DNA of 64,000 nt, taken from positions 254,439 to 318,438 of the forward strand of contig NZ_JAHTLF010000018.1 in the NCBI RefSeq assembly GCF_024614185.1, given 5' to 3'. The DNA is from Nocardioides carbamazepini. Its GTDB lineage: Bacteria; Actinomycetota; Actinomycetes; Propionibacteriales; Nocardioidaceae. The notes below the pieces were generated by a model. That model was not told the origin of the DNA, did not search any database, and saw only the letters and a program-made list of their open reading frames with translations. The position numbers were made by a program, and so were the translations under genes. Shown one piece after another: positions 49,382 through 58,145 of the stretch (positions within the stretch are counted from its first letter, which is position 1; each line of letters opens with the position of its first letter).

Positions 49382-50872
49382 TCAGTGCGGCACGCCGAAC
49401 CCCTCGTGCCGAGGCCTCTCGTAGAACATCACGGCGACCAGGCCGACGACGTAGACCGCGGCGGGCAGCCACAGTGACTGCTGCATCGCCCTGCTGAACA
49501 GCTCGGCCACCTGCGGGTCGGGGATCCGGGCGGCACCGGCCTCGCCGTGGGCGGCGGCACCGGGGAGGTAGTGGGCCAGCCGGCTGTCCATGATCACGGC
49601 GATCGCCGCGGCGCCGAGCACCGAGCCGACCTGGCGGGTGGCGTTGTAGACGCCGGCGCCGGCCCCGGCCTGGCGCATCGGCAGGTTGCGGTTGGCGGTG
49701 GTCGCGGTGGGGGCCCAGATGAAGGCGTTCCCGATGCCGATCAGCGCCATCGGGACGGCGAGCTCCCACACGGCGACGCCGGGCTCGAGGCGCCAGATGA
49801 GCACGAGGAAGCCCACCAGGCTGGCCGCGAACCCGAAGCCCAGGACCCACCGTGGGTGCTGCTGGTCCGAGAGGCGGCCGACCAGGCGGGCCAGCACGAT
49901 CGACATCACGGCCATGGGCAGCATCAGCAGTGCGGACTCGGTCGGGGAGTAGCCGCGCACGGCCTGGGCGTAGAGCATGAGGGGGAAGCCGAAGGACGCG
50001 GCGACGGCGCCCATGCAGGTGATGGCGATCGTGGACACCGAGAAGTTGCGGTCGCGGAAGAGGTCGAGTGGCACCAGGGGCTCGGTGCGGTTGAGCCGCT
50101 GCCAGATGATGAAGGCGACCAGGACCACGCTGCCGCCGGCGATCATCGCGATGATCCACCCGGCCCAGTCCTTCTGGTGGCCCTCCTGGATGCCGAAGCA
50201 GAGCAGGAACATGGCTGCGCCGGACAGGACCACCCCGACCCAGTCGAAGCGGTGGGCATGGGTGGGGAGGGCCGGCACCAGCCGCCAGGCCATCACGAAG
50301 GCGACCAGGCCGACCGGGAGGTTGACGAAGAAGATCCACTCCCAGCCGAGGCCGTCGGTGAGCACGCCGCCGAGCAGCGGCCCGACGACCATCGCGACCC
50401 CGGCCGTGGCACCCCAGACCGCCATCGCGCTGCCGCGCTGTGCGGGCGGGAAGATGCGGGTGATGATCGCCATCGTCTGCGGCGTCATCATCGAGGCGCC
50501 GAGCCCCTGGACGACCCGGGCCACGATGAGCGCCTCGACGGTCGTGGTCAGGCCGCACCACAGCGAGGCGAAGGTGAAGACGGTCAGGCCGATGAGATAG
50601 AGGTACTTCGCGCCGTAGCGGTCGCCGAGCCGGCCGGTGATGAGCACCGGCACGGCATAGGCCAGCATGTAGGCGCTGGAGACCCACACGACGTCGTTCA
50701 CCGACGCGTCGAGGTCCTCGATGATCGTCGGCGTCGCCACCGTCACGATCGTGAGGTCGACCAGGATCATGAAGAAGCCGATGACCAGGGCCCACAGGGC
50801 CGGCCACGGATCGGTCGTCTGCTCCGGAGCCGACGATGTGATGGATGAGGATGCGTTCCGAGCCACGAGCAC
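49382..50872 (-). CDS. MFS multidrug exporter (DHA2/EmrB-QacA type)
   Basis: A 496-residue transporter with fourteen predicted transmembrane helices. Typical motifs: LDLTIVTVATPTIIEDL at helix 1 (motif D1), LGDRYGAKYLYLIG (motif A), RVVQGLGASMMTPQ (motif B) and WGATAGVAMVVGPLLGGVLT (motif C of antiporters). It should export drugs by proton exchange; the substrate is unknown. The GTG at 50872 is the longest sensible start; GTG 50866 is possible. It is divergent from the DUF1016 nuclease gene, sharing a promoter region of about 77 bases. Confidence 0.9.
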   Translation of the reverse strand: MLVARNASSSITSSAPEQTTDPWPALWALVIGFFMILVDLTIVTVATPTIIEDLDASVNDVVWVSSAYMLAYAVPVLITGRLGDRYGAKYLYLIGLTVFTFASLWCGLTTTVEALIVARVVQGLGASMMTPQTMAIITRIFPPAQRGSAMAVWGATAGVAMVVGPLLGGVLTDGLGWEWIFFVNLPVGLVAFVMAWRLVPALPTHAHRFDWVGVVLSGAAMFLLCFGIQEGHQKDWAGWIIAMIAGGSVVLVAFIIWQRLNRTEPLVPLDLFRDRNFSVSTIAITCMGAVAASFGFPLMLYAQAVRGYSPTESALLMLPMAVMSIVLARLVGRLSDQQHPRWVLGFGFAASLVGFLVLIWRLEPGVAVWELAVPMALIGIGNAFIWAPTATTANRNLPMRQAGAGAGVYNATRQVGSVLGAAAIAVIMDSRLAHYLPGAAAHGEAGAARIPDPQVAELFSRAMQQSLWLPAAVYVVGLVAVMFYERPRHEGFGVPH

Positions 50873-50949
50873 CAGTCAACACCCGAGGACCGACGCCGCC
50901 GCGACCGATGGGAGATATTGCGCCGGAGGCCCGGCCTACCGTGCGGGAC

Positions 50950-52008
50950 ATGGCTCGGGACAGCGACATCGAGATCGAGATCGACGGCTATGCGGACCTG
51001 CTGGCCGAACTGAAGGCACGGGTGAGCAGCACCCAGGTCCGTGCGGCGCGCGCGGCCAACACCGAGGTGCTGCGGCTCTACTGGTCGATCGGCCGGGACA
51101 TCCTCCATCGCCAGCAGACGAACGGGTGGGGGAGCAAGGTCGTCACCCGGCTGGCGGCGGACCTCCAGCGTGAGTTCCCCGACCAGCGTGGTTGGTCGCC
51201 GCGGAATCTTCTGTACATGCGGAAGGCCGCAGAGGTCTGGCCGACCGAGGTCGAGTTCGTGCAACAAGCCGTTGCACGATTGCCCTGGGGCCACGTCACG
51301 GTCCTCCTGAGCCGACTCGGGAGCCGCGAGGACCGCGACTGGTACGCGGCCCGAGCGGCCGAGGAGGGCTGGTCGCGCGGAGTTCTGGAGCACCAGATCA
51401 AGGTCGGTCTCCGAGGTGCCGTGGGGTCTGCGCCGTCGAACTTCCCCGCGGTGCTCGACGCGCCGGACTCGGACCTGGCTCAGCAACTGGTCAAGGACCC
51501 CTATGTGTTCGAACACCTGGCACTGGTCGAGAAGACCGACGAGCGCAACGTCGAGCAGGCACTCGTCGACCGCCTCCAGGACACCATGCTGGAGTTCGGC
51601 CGCGGTATGGCCTTCGTCGGCAGGCAGGTCCGTCTCACTGTGCCTGACGACCGCAGCGACGAGGTCGACGAGTTCTACGTGGACCTGCTGTTCTTCTCCA
51701 CCGAGCAATTGCGCTACGTGGTGGTCGAGCTCAAAGTGGGCAAGCTTGAGCCCGCGCACGTCGGCCAACTCGGGACGTACGTCGCCATCGTCGACGACCA
51801 GTACCGGCGGTCGCGGATCCACGCCCCGACGGTCGGCATCCTGCTCTGCACCGGGAAGAGCGGCCCGACCGTCCGCTACGCGCTGGCCTCCGCTGCCGCG
51901 CCGTTGGCGGTCGCGGACTACTTCGGACTTCCCGATGATGCCCGGGCGGCACTGCCGAGAGCGGGCGAGCTCGAGGCTGTGCTGGTGGACGAGCTCTCGG
52001 ACGGTTAG
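50950..52008 (+). CDS. DUF1016 (YhcG-type) PD-(D/E)XK nuclease
   Basis: A 352-residue protein. The N-terminal DUF1016_N domain (residues 15-130) has VLRLYWSIGRDILHRQQTNG, WGSKVVTRLAADLQREFP and the RNLLYMRKAAEVWP segment; the C-terminal PD-(D/E)XK nuclease part has DEFYVDLLFFSTEQLRYVVV and ELKVGKLEPAHVGQL, which supply the D and ExK residues. Members occur beside restriction or defence genes, but here it stands alone. TACCGT (50937-50942) is seven bases before the ATG, so a leaderless mRNA is likely. Codon use at the start contains more A/T than its neighbours. Confidence 0.88.
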   Translation: MARDSDIEIEIDGYADLLAELKARVSSTQVRAARAANTEVLRLYWSIGRDILHRQQTNGWGSKVVTRLAADLQREFPDQRGWSPRNLLYMRKAAEVWPTEVEFVQQAVARLPWGHVTVLLSRLGSREDRDWYAARAAEEGWSRGVLEHQIKVGLRGAVGSAPSNFPAVLDAPDSDLAQQLVKDPYVFEHLALVEKTDERNVEQALVDRLQDTMLEFGRGMAFVGRQVRLTVPDDRSDEVDEFYVDLLFFSTEQLRYVVVELKVGKLEPAHVGQLGTYVAIVDDQYRRSRIHAPTVGILLCTGKSGPTVRYALASAAAPLAVADYFGLPDDARAALPRAGELEAVLVDELSDG

Positions 52009-52043
52009 GGACGGCCGAGGGGGCCTGCGCAAGAATGGACGCC

Positions 52044-52466
52044 ATGAGCATCACGCCCGGCACCGACCTGATGGCCGGACCCCCGCCCACCCACCTGCCC
52101 GTCGACCCCGCCGAGGCGCTCCTCGCCGAGGGCCGCGCGCCGGCCGACGTCGTCCGTCGGCTCCCGTCGTCGCCGCTGGCCTGGGCGACCCTCGCCGAGC
52201 AGGCCCGCGACGACAGCGCCGATGACGTGACCGTCTACGCCTACGCCCGGGTCGGCTACCACCGCTCCCTCGACCTGCTCCGGCGCAGCGGCTGGAAGGG
52301 CCACGGCCCGGTGCCGTGGGAGCACGAGCCCAACCGCGGCTTCCTGCGTGCCCTCGCGCTGCTCGCCCTCACCGCCCGTGCTATCGGCGAGACCGAGGAG
52401 TGGGAGCGCTGTTCCACGTTCCTGCGCGACTCCAGCCCGACGGCGTACGACGCGCTGTTGGGCTGA
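52044..52466 (+). CDS. DUF3151 family protein
   Basis: A 140-residue protein with the complete DUF3151 pattern: HLPVDPAEALLAEGRAPADV, VRRLPSSPLAWATLAEQARD, TVYAYARVGYHRSLDLLRRS and GWKGHGPVPWEHEPNRGFLR. It is an actinobacteria-specific family often close to fbaA. AAGAAT (52031-52036) lies seven bases before the ATG at 52044. The function is unknown; the protein is probably soluble. Confidence 0.88.
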   Translation: MSITPGTDLMAGPPPTHLPVDPAEALLAEGRAPADVVRRLPSSPLAWATLAEQARDDSADDVTVYAYARVGYHRSLDLLRRSGWKGHGPVPWEHEPNRGFLRALALLALTARAIGETEEWERCSTFLRDSSPTAYDALLG

Positions 52467-52479
52467 GCGACGTACGCCG

Positions 52480-52740
52480 ATGGGCGATGGCCTCCCGCGC
52501 CTGGGTTCCCGGGTGTGGTGGGTCTATCTCGCGGTCGACACCCCGAAGACGGTCGACCAGCTGGCCGCCGACGCGGGGATCGTGCCGGACTCGATCCGCG
52601 CCCACCTGCGCCGGCTCGAGCGGGCCGGCCTGGTGCGGGTGAGCGAGGAGCCGGGCGCGGAGCCGATGTGGCTGCAGGCACGCGAGCTCGACCCGGCGAC
52701 CCGCTACCGGATCGTCGGCCGGGTCGAGGGCGGCCGGCGG
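52480..52740 (+). CDS. Winged-helix protein, cut off by low-quality sequence
   Basis: The frame MGDGLPRLGSRVWWVYLAVD runs 87 codons until it enters the poly-G/C stretch. Residues 20-75 contain a winged-helix pattern (KTVDQLAADAGIVPDSIRAH, LRRLERAGLVRVSEE), typical of small ArsR/MarR-like or phage-type regulators. The start is 14 bases after the DUF3151 stop; no clear ribosome binding site. Since the downstream sequence is unreliable, the true length and C-terminus are unknown. Confidence 0.5.
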
Positions 52741-53100
52741 CGCCCCCCCCCCGGGGCGGGGGCGCCCCCGGGGCCCCCGCGCGGGGGGGGGGCGGGGGGC
52801 GGGGGCGGCGCCGCCCCCCCGGGGGCCCCGCGCCGGCGCGCCCCCCCCGGGGGGGGGCGGCGGCCCCCCGGCGGTGGGCGCGGGCGGGCCCGCGGGGGGG
52901 GTCGCGCGCCCCGGGGGGGGGGGGGGCGCCCGCGCGGGGGGGGGGGGGGGGGGGGGGCGGGGGGTGGGTGTGGGGGGGGGGGGGGCGGGGGGGGGGGGGG
53001 GCCCGGGGGGGTGGGTTGGGTGGCGCCCCCCCCCCGCCCGGGGGGGGGTGGGGGTGCGCGCCGCGGGGGGCCGGGGGGGGGGGGGGCCCGCCCCCCCCCC
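52741..53100. other. Poly-G/C stretch, probable sequencing or assembly artefact
   Basis: In 360 bases there is no A and only about eleven T; the rest are runs of G (up to more than 20) and C. Natural actinobacterial DNA does not look like this. Runs of G are the typical failure signal of two-colour sequencing, and the sequence on both sides is normal. It breaks the winged-helix gene on the left and the recB gene on the right, which confirms that real sequence is missing. Any frame or structure inside should be ignored. Confidence 0.85.
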
Positions 53101-53491
53101 GCGACTCCAGCACCAGCGAGCAGAACTGGTGGATGGTGGCGATAGTGGCGGCGTCGAAGTCGGCGAGGGCCTGCGCGACCCGCCGGTGCCGCCGCCGCTG
53201 CTCCTCGGGCGGGCAGTCCAGGATCTGCTCGATGACGTCGGTCCGGGCCTCGGCGGGCCGGCCGGCGAGCGCCTGCTCGGCCTCGACCAGCTGGTGCCGG
53301 ACCTGCTCGCGCAGCTCCTGGCTCGCCGCCCGGCCGAAGGTGACCACGAGCAGCTGCTCGAGCGGGACGCCCTCCTCGGCGACATAGCGGGTCACCAGCG
53401 CGCCGATGGTCCAGGTCTTGCCGGTGCCGGCGCTGGCCTCGAGCAGGGTGGTGCCGGTCGGCAGCGGGCCACGGATGTCGAACGGGCTCAT
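53101..53491 (-). CDS. recB: RecB, N-terminal 130 residues only
   Basis: The first 130 residues of RecB: PFDIRGPLPTGTTLLEASAG, then Walker A GTGKTWTIGALVTRYV, LLVVTFGRAASQELREQVRH and ATIATIHQFCSLVLES. A complete RecB has about 1100 residues, so more than 85 % is missing because the frame runs into the poly-G/C stretch. Missing recB remainder and recD are presumably lost from the assembly, not from the genome. The ATG at 53491 has AGGGAG upstream; ATG 53503 overlapping the recC stop is an alternative. RecB is the 3'-5' helicase and nuclease subunit of RecBCD. Confidence 0.85.
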
Positions 53492-53499
53492 CGTCTCCC

Positions 53500-56400
53500 T
53501 CATAGGGCGCTGACCTTCTCGGCGCCGGCGAGGAGCGGCTCCCACAGCGTCCACGCGTACGCCGGCAGGCCGGCGTCGATGAGCACCGAGACCGGCGCGG
53601 CGTGCCCCCAGATCCGGCGGTGCACCGGGTCGTCGTCCTCGCCCTTGATGCCCCACTGGTTGTAGGGGTCGGTGGTCCAGGCGGCGGCCGCGGCGTCGAC
53701 CGGGTCGATGTCCATGCCGCGCAGCTCCTTGGCCCGGGCCTCGGCCCAGGCGTGGGCGGTGCGGACCGGGATCGGCAGCGGGCGAGTGGCGCCCTCGTCG
53801 TAGAGGGCCACGACGGCGGCCAGCCACGCGGCGGCCCGGTGGTCGAGCGGACCGGCCAGCGCCCGCTGCGGGCCGCTCCGGGCGCGGGCGATCGCGTGGC
53901 TGGTCCAGTTCTCGTCGGGGTGGGTGGCGCTGAGGGCGACGACCTGCAGCCACGCCGCGATCCGCTGCTTCGGTCCGGGTCGCGAGTAGGTGACGTCGAC
54001 GACCTGGTTGCCGTGGACCCGCGGCACCGTGCCGGTGAGCCGCCGGCCGCCGCCGAGGTCGACATCGACGTCGACGCTGCGGGCGGGGGCGGCGCGCAGG
54101 GATGCGCTCTGCTGGAGGAGCGCCTGGCAGTCGCGGACGACGTCGGTGAGGGCGCCGTGGCCGAGTCCGAACGGCGGCAGCGAGCCGCGCAGCTGCTCGG
54201 CGAGCATCACGGCCTCGCCGGTGGCGGCCGGGTCGTCGGAGGACAGCACGGCCTTCAGCAGCCGGTCGCCGATCGCCCACCGCTCCAGGTTGTCGAGGTC
54301 GACCGGGATCGCGTCGGCGACCTCGCCGGGCTCGAACGGGGTGGCGACGTCGAGCCGCCCCCGCAGGAAGGAGCGGGCCGGGCGCAGCACGAAGTCGACG
54401 AGGTCGGCGAGCGACACGTCCTGGGGCGGGCGGGCCGGCAGCGCGCCGTCGAGGAACGAGGGGACCTGCGCCCGCTCGCGCACCGAGGCCCGGGCGCCGG
54501 CGAGCGAGGCGCGGTCGAAGCTGAACGGCCCGGGGCCGACGAGTGCTCCGGGGACGTGGTTGCGCGGGTCGAAGCCCTGCAGCGGGTGGCGGACGACGAC
54601 CTGCGCACGCACGGGTGCCGCGGCCGTGCGGTCGAGCGCGTCGAGCAGCTCCCCGAGCGGTACGGCGGGCGGCCGTTCCTGGCCGGTGTGCTCGGCGGCG
54701 CCGGTGTAGGTGACGACGACCCGCTCCCCCGCCGCGAGGATCGCGTCGAGCAGCAGCTGACGGTCCTCGCCGCGCAGGTCGCGCTCGCCGACGCGGGGCC
54801 GTCGGCCGAGGACGTCGTCGCCGTTGACGCCACTGGTGCGCGGGAAGACGCCGTCGTCGAGCCCGACCAGGCACACCACCCGGTGCGGCACGGACCGCAT
54901 CGGCACCATGGTGCTGACCGTCAGCATCCCGGTGCGGAAGTTCCCCCGGGTGGGGCGGCCGGCCAGCCGGGCCTGCAGCAGCGCGCGGACGTCGGCGAGA
55001 CGCAAGGGCACGCCCGTGTCGTCAGTGTCGCTCTCGGCAGCGCTCCCAGCACCAGCTTGTGCGCGGGCGAGCTCGCGCTCGAACTGCGGCAGCTGCCAGG
55101 CGTCGTCGTCATCGACCTCGCACAGGTCGCGCACGCCCTCGGCGATGGCGGTGAACCACGCGTCGGCGGCGGTGGCCCGGTCGAGCGCCGTGAGGCAGGC
55201 GCCGAGCCGGGCGACGGCCTCGCTCAGCCGGCCGACGAGCTCGATCTCGCCGCTGGCGATGTCGTCGACGGGCAGGCCGCGCCCGACGCGGCGGTGCTCG
55301 TCGTCGCTCATCACGACGCCGAGCAGCAGCCGGTCGAGACCGGCCCGCCAGGTGTTGTGCTCGAACCCGTCCATGGCGTACGCCGCCCGCTGGGTGGCGT
55401 CGATCCCCCACCGGACCCCCGCCTCGGCGACCCAGCGCGTCATCCGCGTGAGGTCGTCGTCGCTGAACCCGAACCGGCGCCGGCACACCGGTCTGGCCAG
55501 CAGGTCGAGGACCTGGGAGGCGGTGGCGCGGCCGCCCGCGAGCTCGACCAGCACGACGGCGACCGCGAGCAGCGGATTGGTGCTGCTCACCGCGCGGTCG
55601 GCCAGCCGGACCCGCAGCTGGTGGGCGGGGTGCAGCTCGGCCCCACCCGCGGCACCGGGGCCGGCGCCCCCCGAGGTCTCGCCGATCAGCTCGCCGAGGC
55701 CGAAGCCCGCGGAGATCAGCGGCGCGTAGGTCTCGACGTCGGGACACATCACGACGATGTCGCGGGGCTCGAGGGTCGGGTCGTCCTCGAGCAGGCCGAC
55801 GAGCAGCTCGCGCAGCACCTCGACCTGGCGGGCCGGACCGTGGCAGGCGTGCACCTGCAGCGAACGGTCGTCGGCCCGCAGCACCCGCCGGGCCTGCTCG
55901 TCGGCCGACGGCACCCGGTTGGCGCGCAGGTCGGACTGCAGCCAGCCGAGCAGGTCGTCGGCCGCGACCGGGTCGGCGGCCGCGCCGGCGTCGACCGCCT
56001 CGCCCGCGCGCACGCGCGCCCCGAGCACCGTCGCCAGCTCCCGCGCGTCACGGCCGAGCGAGGCGAGCAGCGGATGGTGGGCGAGCTCGACCGATGCGGC
56101 GGCGTCCCGTGGGCCCACTTCCACGCCGGCCGCGGCCACGGCATCCCACAGCGCCGCCGACGGCTGGGCCAGCCACAGGTGGACGTCGCGGTGCTCCGCC
56201 AGCGCGACCAGCAGGTCGACCTCCGTCTCGGGCAGCCGGGTGTGGCCGAACAGGGAGAGCCGGTCGGGCAGGTCCAGCCCCGCCACCTGACCGGCCCGCA
56301 GCGCGGCGCGGACCCGGTCGTGCCGGAGGTCCGGCGGCTCGGTGTGCCCGGCCGCCGCCATCCGGTCGAGCAGCCGCCGCCACAGCTCGGCCTCCCACGC

Positions 56401-56928
56401 GAGGTCCGCGGCCAGCGGCCCGCCGGCACCGTCGCTGTCGCGCCCCTCGCGCCAGTCGCGGACCACTCCCGGCCGCTGCACGGCGTACGACGTGAACAGC
56501 TCCGCGAGCCGACGCGCGACCGCCCAGCGGCGGCTCCGGCGCAGCTCGCCCTCCTCGCTGGCGACCTGGTGCCCGAGGTAGGTCGCCAGCGTGGCGCACC
56601 ACGGCTCGCCGAGCGAGTCGTCGACCGTGGCGAGCAACGGCCAGACCAGACGGTCGGGATGCCAGGGGTCGTCGCGGTCGCGACCCAGCAGCAGTCCGAC
56701 CAGGGACGCCGGCTGGAGGAGTCGCACCCCCGCGCACACGCCGTCCCCGCCCAGCGGCCCGGCCCCCAGGCGGTGCGACAGCCGCTGCGTGAGCCACCGC
56801 TCGACGCCCTTGGCCGGCACGACGACGACCTCGCTGGCGAACGGGTCGGGCAGCGGCGTCGCGAGCAGCTCGCCGAGGTCGTCGGCGAGGAGGTCGGTCC
56901 GCGCGGCGCGGTGCAGGTGGAGGGCCAT
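53500..56928 (-). CDS. recC: Exodeoxyribonuclease V subunit RecC
   Basis: A 1142-residue RecC, full length. Hallmarks are VVVVPAKGVERWLTQRLSHR near residue 40, LSLFGHTRLPETEVDLLVAL around 280, PRDIVVMCPDVETYAPLI around 450 and MVPMRSVPHRVVCLVGLDDG near 670. RecC recognises Chi and binds the DNA ends in the RecBCD machine. The start is the ATG at 56928. Its stop overlaps the recB region as ATGA, so the genes form an operon. It is 11 bases from the tandem-TetR gene on the same strand, which may belong to the same transcript. Confidence 0.92.
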   Translation of the reverse strand: MALHLHRAARTDLLADDLGELLATPLPDPFASEVVVVPAKGVERWLTQRLSHRLGAGPLGGDGVCAGVRLLQPASLVGLLLGRDRDDPWHPDRLVWPLLATVDDSLGEPWCATLATYLGHQVASEEGELRRSRRWAVARRLAELFTSYAVQRPGVVRDWREGRDSDGAGGPLAADLAWEAELWRRLLDRMAAAGHTEPPDLRHDRVRAALRAGQVAGLDLPDRLSLFGHTRLPETEVDLLVALAEHRDVHLWLAQPSAALWDAVAAAGVEVGPRDAAASVELAHHPLLASLGRDARELATVLGARVRAGEAVDAGAAADPVAADDLLGWLQSDLRANRVPSADEQARRVLRADDRSLQVHACHGPARQVEVLRELLVGLLEDDPTLEPRDIVVMCPDVETYAPLISAGFGLGELIGETSGGAGPGAAGGAELHPAHQLRVRLADRAVSSTNPLLAVAVVLVELAGGRATASQVLDLLARPVCRRRFGFSDDDLTRMTRWVAEAGVRWGIDATQRAAYAMDGFEHNTWRAGLDRLLLGVVMSDDEHRRVGRGLPVDDIASGEIELVGRLSEAVARLGACLTALDRATAADAWFTAIAEGVRDLCEVDDDDAWQLPQFERELARAQAGAGSAAESDTDDTGVPLRLADVRALLQARLAGRPTRGNFRTGMLTVSTMVPMRSVPHRVVCLVGLDDGVFPRTSGVNGDDVLGRRPRVGERDLRGEDRQLLLDAILAAGERVVVTYTGAAEHTGQERPPAVPLGELLDALDRTAAAPVRAQVVVRHPLQGFDPRNHVPGALVGPGPFSFDRASLAGARASVRERAQVPSFLDGALPARPPQDVSLADLVDFVLRPARSFLRGRLDVATPFEPGEVADAIPVDLDNLERWAIGDRLLKAVLSSDDPAATGEAVMLAEQLRGSLPPFGLGHGALTDVVRDCQALLQQSASLRAAPARSVDVDVDLGGGRRLTGTVPRVHGNQVVDVTYSRPGPKQRIAAWLQVVALSATHPDENWTSHAIARARSGPQRALAGPLDHRAAAWLAAVVALYDEGATRPLPIPVRTAHAWAEARAKELRGMDIDPVDAAAAAWTTDPYNQWGIKGEDDDPVHRRIWGHAAPVSVLIDAGLPAYAWTLWEPLLAGAEKVSAL

Positions 56929-56939
56929 CGGGGCCGAGG

Positions 56940-58133
56940 TTACTGACCGGGTTCGGCGGAACGTGTCCCGAGGACCGCCCGGCCGATCCGCTGCAACGCC
57001 GCCCGCTGGCCGGCCTCGTCGAGGGGCAGGCGCAGGCGCATCGTGTTGACGACGGTCTGGGTCGACCGCACCAGTGCCTGGGCGTCGGGGCGCGTCAGCT
57101 CGGGCCGGCAGGCGACGAGCAGCACGGCCCACTCGTCGACGTAGTCCTGCTGCATCCGCCGGATCGGCGCCCGCTCGTCCTCAGGGACGTGGACGACCTC
57201 GGTGAACAGCGCGGCCAGCGCATCCCCCTGGGCGACGTTGATGCGTACCAGTGACGCGAGCGCCTGCTCGAGCGCCTCGGCGGCGTCATCGGTGGACGAG
57301 AGGACGCCGGCGAGTTCGAACTGCATGGCGTCGAGGCAGCGCGTGATGACGTGGGCGAGGAGTGCCGACTTGCGGGGGAAGTGGTGATAGAGCGTCGGTC
57401 CGGAGATCCCGGCGGCGGCGCCGATGTCGTCCATGCCGACGGCTCTGAAGCCCCGCTCGGCGAACAGGCGTACGGCGGCCGAGAGCACCGCCTCGCGCCG
57501 GGACACCGGTCGCAGCCTGCCCCGCTGACCGACCACCGCGCGGGGCACGACGGCACGACCGGGCAGGAGCTCCCCGACCGCGGCCACCGCGGTGGCCGCC
57601 TCGACCAGCAGCCGTCGCGTGCGGTCGCGATCGACCCGGGCCCGCTCGAAGGCGCGGCCCGTGGTCAGCACGGAGTGCACGGCCCAGGTGCGCGCCTCGG
57701 CGTCGGCGTGGCCGATGCTGTCGGGCGCGGCCGCCACGACAGCCCGGCGCAGCGGCTCCAGCGCGGCGAGGTACCGCACCTCCAGCTCCGCGGCGCATCC
57801 CGGCTCGAGGAAGACCTGGCCGCGCTGCCACACGCTCCCCGGCCGGTTCGGACGCAGCAGGAGGGTCGCGGCGGCGTCCAGCAGCGCCGGCAGGTCCGCC
57901 GCGCCGCCGTACGCCTGCTCGAGCAGCTCGATCTCCTGCTCGACCGCGGCCGCGAGGAGCCCCGACTTGCCGCGGAAGTGGCGATACAGCGCCGAGGCCG
58001 TGATGCCCACCTCCGCGGCGATGTCGGCGACCGCGACGTCGTGGAACCCGCCCTGCTCGAACTGGCGTGCCGCCGCGGCCACGATCAGCTGCTTGCGGTT
58101 GCGGGGCCGACGCTGCGGCGCCTCCTCGGACAC
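56940..58133 (-). CDS. Regulator with two TetR DNA-binding domains
   Basis: A 397-residue protein containing two TetR-type helix-turn-helix units: residues 12-60 (QLIVAAAARQFEQGGFHDVA, AEVGITASALYRHFRGKSG) and about 215-262 (REAVLSAAVRLFAERGFRAV, AAAGISGPTLYHHFPRKSAL), each followed by a helical ligand-binding domain. Fused tandem TetR proteins are uncommon but occur in actinobacteria, where such a fusion may act as an internal heterodimer. The GTG start is at 58133. It lies between the patatin gene, 12 bases upstream, and recC, 11 bases downstream, all on one strand, so all three may share a transcript. The ligand is unknown. Confidence 0.85.
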   Translation of the reverse strand: MSEEAPQRRPRNRKQLIVAAAARQFEQGGFHDVAVADIAAEVGITASALYRHFRGKSGLLAAAVEQEIELLEQAYGGAADLPALLDAAATLLLRPNRPGSVWQRGQVFLEPGCAAELEVRYLAALEPLRRAVVAAAPDSIGHADAEARTWAVHSVLTTGRAFERARVDRDRTRRLLVEAATAVAAVGELLPGRAVVPRAVVGQRGRLRPVSRREAVLSAAVRLFAERGFRAVGMDDIGAAAGISGPTLYHHFPRKSALLAHVITRCLDAMQFELAGVLSSTDDAAEALEQALASLVRINVAQGDALAALFTEVVHVPEDERAPIRRMQQDYVDEWAVLLVACRPELTRPDAQALVRSTQTVVNTMRLRLPLDEAGQRAALQRIGRAVLGTRSAEPGQ

Positions 58134-58145
58134 GATCCCCGCGCC

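Noticed and set aside
52741..53100. Long hairpins, G-quadruplex or coding repeats in the poly-G/C stretch
   Set aside because: The stretch is probably artefactual, so no structure or gene in it can be trusted.
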